This document shows positions 57,883-64,000 of a stretch of 64,000 nucleotides of DNA, piece by piece; the stretch's first letter is position 1; the number at the start of each line of letters is the position of its first letter. This DNA comes from Oopsacas minuta (Eukaryota > Porifera > Hexactinellida > Lyssacinosida > Leucopsacidae). A program made the position numbers and the translations under genes. Under the pieces are notes generated by a model that was not told the DNA's origin, did not search any database, and saw only the letters and a list, made by a program, of their open reading frames with translations. Where the stretch lies: assembly GCA_024704765.1 (NCBI GenBank), contig JAKMXF010000298.1, forward strand, positions 372,001 through 436,000. Reading direction: 5' to 3'.

Positions 57883-57926
57883 TTACACAACTCTTATATC
57901 TAATCCCAATTCTAATCGAAATTCAA

Positions 57927-58503
57927 TTACTTGAGTGTTGATAATAAATTCACAACAAAGCTAATCGTTGGTCTATCATCTGGACTTTCGCTTCTGTGGA
58001 GATACAGAATCTTCCCTTCCTTGTTCGCGATCATATCCCCACCCAATTGAGTTGACAGGTTTCCAGGGTTAGATTGAAGTTCGCGACGTTTAAAAATCAA
58101 TCGAATACTTTTCAATACAGTTTTGACACCAATATTAGCTCTGGGGTGATAACCCAGTAATTTATAGGTTTCTGATTTCGCGTCAATATACATTGGGAGG
58201 TTACTATTTAAATGACGTAACCATCCCTTTGCTGCCTCTGGCTCGTAAAACGAGACAAGCACGATATTGAGTTGATCAACAATAGCTGGAGTACTGCTCA
58301 ACTCTTCTACGTGCTGTTGTCAGAAAGGTCAAACGAGATGACGTAAGAATACAAATAGTATTCTTAGAGTCATCCAACGCACAAATCTGTGAAATTGAGA
58401 TGTTTTCTCCGCTCTTCAAATCCATCATAGTAATAGCTGACGGGAGAATATCTCCTACGTTTATATTGGGGACTGAGTCAATCTTTGAATTGCCCTCAGC
58501 CAT
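57927..58503 (-). CDS. Selenoprotein L-type protein, copy 2 (UxxU, with an apparent frameshift)
   Basis: The ATG at 58503 starts a frame with INVGDILPS, ISQICALDDSKNT. A downstream frame one base off then reads LFVFLRHLV-U-PF-U-QQHVEELSST (TGAs at 58329-58331 and 58320-58322), PAIVDQLNIVLVSFYE, LGGDMIANKEGKILYLHRSE and PDDRP to the TAA at 57927. The shift is near 58357-58359, where AATACTATTTG lacks two bases compared with the paralogue. Either the assembly has a 2-base error, or the copy was recently disabled. Against long decay: the rest of the frame is intact and the best SECIS-like hairpin of the cluster lies 45 nt past the stop (57820-57882). If intact the protein would be about 192 aa. 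Confidence 0.75.
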
Positions 58504-59354
58504 CAGAAATAATAATTATACAAATCTATACAAACATACACATATTTATACTTAGTAGTATCAATTATGGGTCATTTAAGTTAGTAATTATATTTCAAGT
58601 CTACTCACTTATCAATTACGTATAGTATCTAACGTTCTACAGATTTATGCATATAGTTAAGTTGGTTTCGCATAATTGTGTCACTTTCGTTCTAGGAACG
58701 TGACACAATAAGATTGTCCAAATAATTAATCTATTTTAACACGCATTCGAGTGTTGTCTAGTGTATTTAACATGTGGTAAAGATGTAAGGCTTGCAAATT
58801 ACTTCATGGGCTACAAGTAAGTTGCCCCTCCGGGGTGCTCTACTTTAAGGGATAGGTTATTATGCGACAGTATACTATGAGCTAGGATATATTATACCCT
58901 GGGATAATTAAGCATCAGTACGAGTTGACTCATCAACAATCATAGATGTACAAGTTATCAAACCTCAAATTGGAAGATTATCCAAGATAAATCACAGATT
59001 CTCACGCTACGCATACTTTACTATTTCAATGTACATACACGGAAAATATTGTATATAACTTGGAATTCCACGTTTCATAATGCTGAAACATATAAGGCTA
59101 AAACTATATGTATAAACATTTCATAACTGTAAATTTATATCAGTTTTCGTACCAACGAAGTTCTATTGTACGAAATTTCTTATTATATACAATAAGTAAA
59201 CTCTTGTCAAAATATTCAGTGAACATAAAAGTTCGGCGAATGTTTTCCGGAGTTAGAGTACACTTTAATTAGGACGTAATACTCTATCTACCATATGGAA
59301 TTCACAAAGATTAACAACTATGATGTTACAACTAATTAGAATCCATAGAGCAGT
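58504..59354. other. Intergenic between selenoprotein L cluster and NHL pseudogene
   Basis: AT-rich; no gene, RNA or complete transposon recognised. Confidence 0.5.
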
Positions 59355-60587
59355 TTAAGTAAGAGAGAATGCTTGTAGAGTATTATGATCCTTCTCGCCT
59401 ACTGTAATAATAGTTCCTACGTCATACACAGCTACTCCTCTGATATTAGTAAATTTTCCTGCTGCTGGTCCTTTCTCACCAAACTGAGCTATCAGTTTAC
59501 CTTCATTTGATAATATCTTCACCTGAGTAGTACTTCCATCAGTTACTATTATGTGCAGTTGTTGATCTAAACAGAAAAAGCGAACCTCATTTAACAAATC
59601 TTTCTGAACAACACATCTAATGAGAGTTCCTTCTCTAGAGAATGTTTGTATAGGATATTCTGTCTGATCAAACAAAATATAAAATTCTCTTTGAGCGAAT
59701 GAAATATCTCTGACATCAGATTTTCCAAGGATACAGAAGTTAGAATTTAGAGATATTTTCTTTTCTTCCTTTAAGTCAAATGTTAGCGCAATTAGCTGCA
59801 AAAGACATGCATACACCCACATAGATATTAGTATTATCTGTACATATACCTCCTAGCATATGAGTAGATGATATGTAAGATTATTTCTCAAAGTTCGAGC
59901 GTTTGAGTTTGAGAATACATCTGAAACATTGAATGAACAAAGAATTCTGATGAATAAGGAGATTTTCTACATTTCTCATTAGTTCATGCTTGAGAGATTT
60001 GATCCATTCACCGTCTTTAGAGAATACCTGAATTCTGAAAGGATCACAATCAGCTACATAAATAAAACTATTGATGGGATCAATAGCTACACCTTGTGGA
60101 TCATTGAGTTGATTATCATTTTCACCTCTATCACAAGAGCTCCACTTCAGTTGTATATTATTTTCATTAATCAGTATACTCTGTTTGTTACAGCTACACA
60201 GTCTGTGTATGCTACCACCACAGTTGGTATAGAGATGTCCATATCCTTCTTAACTGATTCTATTCTTTCAGAGATTTGAGGAAGAGATATTGAATTGGGA
60301 TCTAACTTTAGGAATAGTTTTTCTAGAGCTTTCTTAGCTTCGTTAATTTCTTCAATGTTTTTCTCTATTTCTTGCCTCTTCTTCTCTTTTCTCTGATTTA
60401 CTTCTTCCCAAATACTGTCCAACTCCTTCAACACTTCCTCAGATTTCATGTCAATAAGCTGTTTCATCTCTTCCCTCACTCATATAACTTCTGATTTCTT
60501 CTCATCAATCACATTTTTAAACAATCTCAGTTTATTCTCAAGCTTCTCACCCACCTGTACTCTATAAATAGGATCTGCTGATGCCAT
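59355..60587 (-). pseudogene. NHL-repeat (TRIM-like) gene, disabled
   Basis: From the ATG at 60587 the reading continues as a coiled-coil region (KSEEVLKELDSIWEEVNQRK, EKNIEEINEAKKALEKLF) and then an NHL beta-propeller (NDPQGVAIDPINSFIYVADC, FRIQVFSKDGEWIKSL; later VKILSNEGKLIAQFGEKG). Four lesions interrupt it: TGA at 60480-60482, a frameshift near 60165, TAA near 59881-59883, and a frameshift near 59790. No RING or B-box is visible at the N-terminus. TRIM-NHL proteins are ubiquitin ligases and RNA regulators; this copy looks inactive. Some lesions could be unrecognised short introns, but four of them make that unlikely. Confidence 0.7.
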
Positions 60588-60763
60588 AACAAGACTCACA
60601 AACAAGTAACAGATTTGCTAATAGCTACACTATTCACTATTAAAGAAAATGATCGAGTATGAGAGTTGTACCATTGAATATATATCATCTTACGCTTAAT
60701 GTGTACGAACCTGATATTCTACGTATTCGTATTAGATTATCATCTATTGTTATGTCTGTTTAT

Positions 60764-60842
60764 TATATATATGTTACCGTCAAAATTAAGTATCCCTAAA
60801 CTGAGCATTTGGCGGATACTTATTTGGGCGGTAACATATATA
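60764..60842. mobile_element. Hairpin MITE, about 80 bp
   Basis: The arms TATATATGTTACCGTC then AAAATTAAGTATCC and GGATACTTATTTGGGCGG then TAACATATATA are inverted repeats around an 18-nt loop. The termini (GTTACCG) differ from all pogo- and hAT-like elements in the window, so this is a separate family. Confidence 0.65.
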
Positions 60843-62082
60843 AAGATGACTTATTTTGTAAGAAAATCTTCCCCAAAACTAACTGAGTTACCAGATCCAA
60901 ACGACAGCCACACCCTGTGTTAACCTCATATCAACATAAATCTGGTGCACAAAAAAGTGTGATAAGCAACAAGGCAACATCGATGAAAAGAAAGGCTATC
61001 GTCCGTTGTTTGATGTTGGAATATTATTAGACGACACTGAAATAGCATCATAATCAGAGCTTGAATAGCAGTCACTAGTTATTAATCCACAAAGAAAAGC
61101 AATAGATGTAGAACTTACTAACTTTGGTGTTTACCATAGGAGGATGCTAAATATCAGAGGGACCCTACCCCTGACACCCCGTGTAGATGCAGTAATGCAC
61201 CAGACCCCGATTGATTTTGGGCTCCAGGATCTGATAAATATTTCAGGATATTCAATATTATTCGTCCCCTACTAAACTTCATGTTCTATCCTCAAATCAT
61301 ATGAATAAAATTCTAAATAATTATCCTGCAATACCCCCCTGTCTAACTTTTGAAAGAGCATCAATTTGAAATATGTGCAAATAGGTGTGAAAAAATGATT
61401 AATCATATGATAAATCTGTGAATTTGTAATCGGACTCTGCACTCCCAATTACCCTGACAACATGTTGAAACCTAATCTCTAGATTGCTCTTGTATTTTAC
61501 ACATAGAAAGGTGTGAGAATATGATTAATTATCAAAAAGATGTGAAATATTCCTTTAGAAAAATACATCCTACGTATTATATAATTCAAGGAATACAGTC
61601 TGATACTATAAGTGGCCTAAAATTTAAGAAAAATCCTGGTGTTATAGATTGAAACCTCCATATGTAGTACTATTGAGACTTACTCTCGCTGATCTATCTA
61701 GACGGATTCTAACCCAAATTTATCAATGAATTAGTCAATTTAATAATTGTCAGTATAATAACTCTACTAATTCATAATAATAACTATTAGAAAATCGATC
61801 ATTATTGTGTCAGTAAAAGAAAACGCTAGTCATTTGGAATATAACATATCTCTCCAGTGTGTTTTATCTTCCAGCAAAGATATTCATCCTTCCGATAATA
61901 AAACAAACAGAATGCAGTTTTGGCAAGTATCAGTATATCTATCTAATTTGCAGAATCAAATACCGTGAGATCATTAGTCCAGTCTCATTCTATCGTCATA
62001 TACAACGGAAAATCTGTTGGATATGAATTGAATGTCCAACGGAAAATCCCAGAGTATAGGAATTATTATCGTTAATGTATTT
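60843..62082. other. Intergenic between NHL pseudogene and TTI1
   Basis: Contains copies of the dispersed repeat also seen at 18478-18563 (61367-61420 and 61508-61573: GGTGTGA-AATATGATTAAT units). No gene recognised. Confidence 0.5.
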
Positions 62083-64000
62083 TCATATATTTCCATATTC
62101 ACTAGGTTGTAATAATGTTTTGAGCAAGTAAACTGATTCAGGATTAATCTGAGCTAGAATAGCAATACCCTCAATTGCTTTAGCTCGTAATTCTCTAGGC
62201 TGGGATAAACTACAATAAGGATGATATACAGAAAGGAGTTTATGAAATTCAGGAAAATGTATTTTCAAATCAAAGGCTATATTTGGTATTGTGTGCAGTA
62301 ATGCGAGTTGAGATTTGTAATCTTGTGTGTGGAGGTAATACGTAGTAGAATTCTTGCTCTGATCAACTAGCCTTTTAAAACTACTGATAAAGAATGGCCA
62401 TAGGTCCTTCTCAATTCTAGACCTCAAAAAATGTCCGAAATAATGCGCTAACAAGGCAAGACATTCTAAAGAAGCAATTAGAATTATAGAATAATTAGTT
62501 TTGGTACAGGCTAGAAACTGTGGCCATATTCTATGTAGAATAGGCAGTGACCTTTCCTGATTAGAGCGTAGGGCTAGAATACAATTTGTAATTACTCTGA
62601 TTGCAAAAGTTGTAACTTTAGCAGTTGGAAAGTTAGTATAATAAGAAATAGAATCAATTATTTCAACGCAGATGTTGTGTTCAACTAAATCGGAGCTTTC
62701 CTGTGGATTTTCGGGGCTGGGATTGGTTACTTGGTCATCTTCCTGTGGATGATAATAATGTATATAATCCTCATATTCATTTAAGAAACATTCCGTAGAA
62801 TTATCTGAGGTAATAATGACGTCATCATCTTCTGTATACTGCCAATTGAACAGCTGTTGGGATATGACAACGAGTGTAGGCAGCAAAACAACACTCTCAT
62901 CATGTGAATGGTAGAAACGAATGCTTTTCAATAGATAACTTACTGAATCCTCAAGGAGAGCTAGTAGCTTAACTGAACTGTTACGAAATACAGCCTGCAG
63001 GACATCAAGTGCAGATTGACTGGTACATTCTTGAAAGAACTGTAGTGAAATTACGTTTGTTATGTAATCTGCATTATCGTGAATGAGATTTTGTACTGAA
63101 GGGTATTTTAATGCTAAACACAGTTTTTGTAATGAATCGTATGACTGAGCTTGTAAATGAGGATTTGAATTATTTGATTTTTCTAAAAGAGGGAATATTG
63201 TAGTTACAAGAAATGGTTGAAAATTCATTCCAAGAGAAACCGCGAAATGTCCTAACCCTTCTAGAATTAGAATTTGTTGAATTGTCCTGTCCTTCAATGC
63301 GAATATAGTCGGAATATTAATCTCTTCATCGAAATTTGCTCTATTCTTCACTAAAGCATAAGCACTCCTGTCTAAATCTTCAAACCATTCCGATTGTAGA
63401 TAAATCGGTATAACAGTTTCGATAGTATTCGTAACCAATTCAATAGATTGAGTTTCAACACTGCCAACAATTAAATGATTCAAGATGAATACCAATTCCT
63501 TTCGTATATGTTCTTTCTCAGATAACTCAAATATGTAACTCAGTATAGATTCAAACACACAATACATACCAATCGTATGTAGAATATCGATTATAGCTTT
63601 TACGGATTTGTCACCCAAATTTGTGAAGATGATTTTTAGGGTACTTAGATCTTCCGTTTTTGGGGCAGAAAGCACCATAACTTGGTTAAGAATTGTATTA
63701 TCAGAAATATCAAATTCCAAAACGCTAATAAAAGTTTTTACTAAATTCTTGATACATTCTTTCATTCGAATATTAGTATTACCAATCTTTAGTTGGATTT
63801 TACCTATCAGTTTGAGATAACCTGATAGCAAACGTAGAATTGGTAATTTATTACTGTCATTAAGATTGTGAGCTATTTTCGGGAGTGAATATGTAAGTTC
63901 TTCTATCCTCAACAACAGAGAATTGAATGAATTAAGTTCGGGTAAATTTGAAAACGTTGATATCATTTTGGTAGCGGAATCTGACACAAATTTATTAGTA
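62083..64000 (-). CDS. TTI1: TELO2-interacting protein 1 homologue, 3' part (runs off the window)
   Basis: The frame is open from the window edge to the stop at 62083, about 635 residues of an expected 1,050-1,100. A possible splice acceptor (TTTGTGTCAG) near 63982 suggests an upstream exon beyond the window. All-helical HEAT repeats. Recognisable TTI1 segments: LGMNFQPFLVTTIFPLLEKS, NADYITNVISLQF, an acidic linker (EDDDVIITSD ... EYEDYIHYY), LPILHRIWPQFLACTK, FGHFLRSRIEKDLWPFF, YKSQLALLHTIPNI, and a C-terminus with INPESVYLLKTLL. TTI1 forms the TTT complex with TELO2 and TTI2, which matures PIKK kinases (mTOR, ATM, ATR, DNA-PK) in the cytosol with HSP90/R2TP. No introns in the visible part. 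Confidence 0.9.
   Translation of the reverse strand, partial: TNKFVSDSATKMISTFSNLPELNSFNSLLLRIEELTYSLPKIAHNLNDSNKLPILRLLSGYLKLIGKIQLKIGNTNIRMKECIKNLVKTFISVLEFDISDNTILNQVMVLSAPKTEDLSTLKIIFTNLGDKSVKAIIDILHTIGMYCVFESILSYIFELSEKEHIRKELVFILNHLIVGSVETQSIELVTNTIETVIPIYLQSEWFEDLDRSAYALVKNRANFDEEINIPTIFALKDRTIQQILILEGLGHFAVSLGMNFQPFLVTTIFPLLEKSNNSNPHLQAQSYDSLQKLCLALKYPSVQNLIHDNADYITNVISLQFFQECTSQSALDVLQAVFRNSSVKLLALLEDSVSYLLKSIRFYHSHDESVVLLPTLVVISQQLFNWQYTEDDDVIITSDNSTECFLNEYEDYIHYYHPQEDDQVTNPSPENPQESSDLVEHNICVEIIDSISYYTNFPTAKVTTFAIRVITNCILALRSNQERSLPILHRIWPQFLACTKTNYSIILIASLECLALLAHYFGHFLRSRIEKDLWPFFISSFKRLVDQSKNSTTYYLHTQDYKSQLALLHTIPNIAFDLKIHFPEFHKLLSVYHPYCSLSQPRELRAKAIEGIAILAQINPESVYLLKTLLQPSEYGNI

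Noticed and set aside
60480-60482. In-frame TGA in the NHL gene as selenocysteine
   Set aside because: The same gene has an ochre stop and two frameshifts, the residue is not at a redox site, and no SECIS-like hairpin was seen.

Overview
This window is nuclear DNA of an animal, most likely a marine invertebrate. It is AT-rich, with GT-AG introns mostly of 100-800 bp and many short inverted-repeat transposons. The genes are metazoan: USP34, CFAP69 (motile cilia), a TTC17 relative, TTI1, PKC, RBBP4, HM13, DHPS, DUT, CLYBL, and a cluster of selenoprotein-L-type genes, a family known mainly from aquatic animals. The exact phylum cannot be fixed from the sequence alone.

Layout. 0.1-0.2 kb: last exon of an unidentified plus-strand gene. 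0.9-2.6 kb (-): TTC17-like gene, 4 exons. 4.2-9.6 kb (-): CFAP69, 9 exons, about 940 aa. 9.8-10.3 kb (+): small membrane protein. 10.6-11.2 kb (-): EBP/EXPERA-like membrane protein. 11.6-12.9 kb (-): deoxyhypusine synthase. 13.3-14.1 kb (-): profilin-like protein. 14.7-15.3 kb (-): dUTPase. 15.8-35.6 kb (-): one very large USP34 gene of about 23 exons, which accounts for most of the scattered short reading frames there. 37-50 kb: two intronless conventional-type PKC genes (+) flanking CLYBL, a PAIP1-like gene, an SLC15-like transporter and RBBP4 (all -, all intronless). 51.4-53.9 kb (-): a SETMAR/SUV39-type SET protein and signal peptide peptidase. 54.3-58.5 kb: the selenoprotein L cluster. 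59.4-60.6 kb (-): an NHL-repeat pseudogene. 62.1-64.0 kb (-): 3' part of TTI1, running off the window.

The most interesting locus is 54.3-58.5 kb. It holds four paralogues of a peroxiredoxin-like thioredoxin-fold protein. Conventional translation breaks three of them at two TGA codons nine bases apart. Read as selenocysteine, these give a UxxU diselenide-type motif at the position of the peroxiredoxin-like CxxC. Two copies are followed by a SECIS-like hairpin with ATGA/TGAT quartet, exactly 12 nt from ATGA to an apical AAA, and a lower stem. The only copy with a normal reading frame (CxxS in place of UxxU) still carries a SECIS-like hairpin. The cluster therefore shows selenocysteine use, loss and pseudogenisation side by side.

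Other themes: intron-rich and intronless genes alternate; several families of pogo/Tigger-like MITEs (TA duplications) and hAT-like MITEs (8-bp duplications) sit in introns and gene gaps; both PKCs lack the phosphorylatable hydrophobic-motif residue, and one has lost most C2 calcium ligands.
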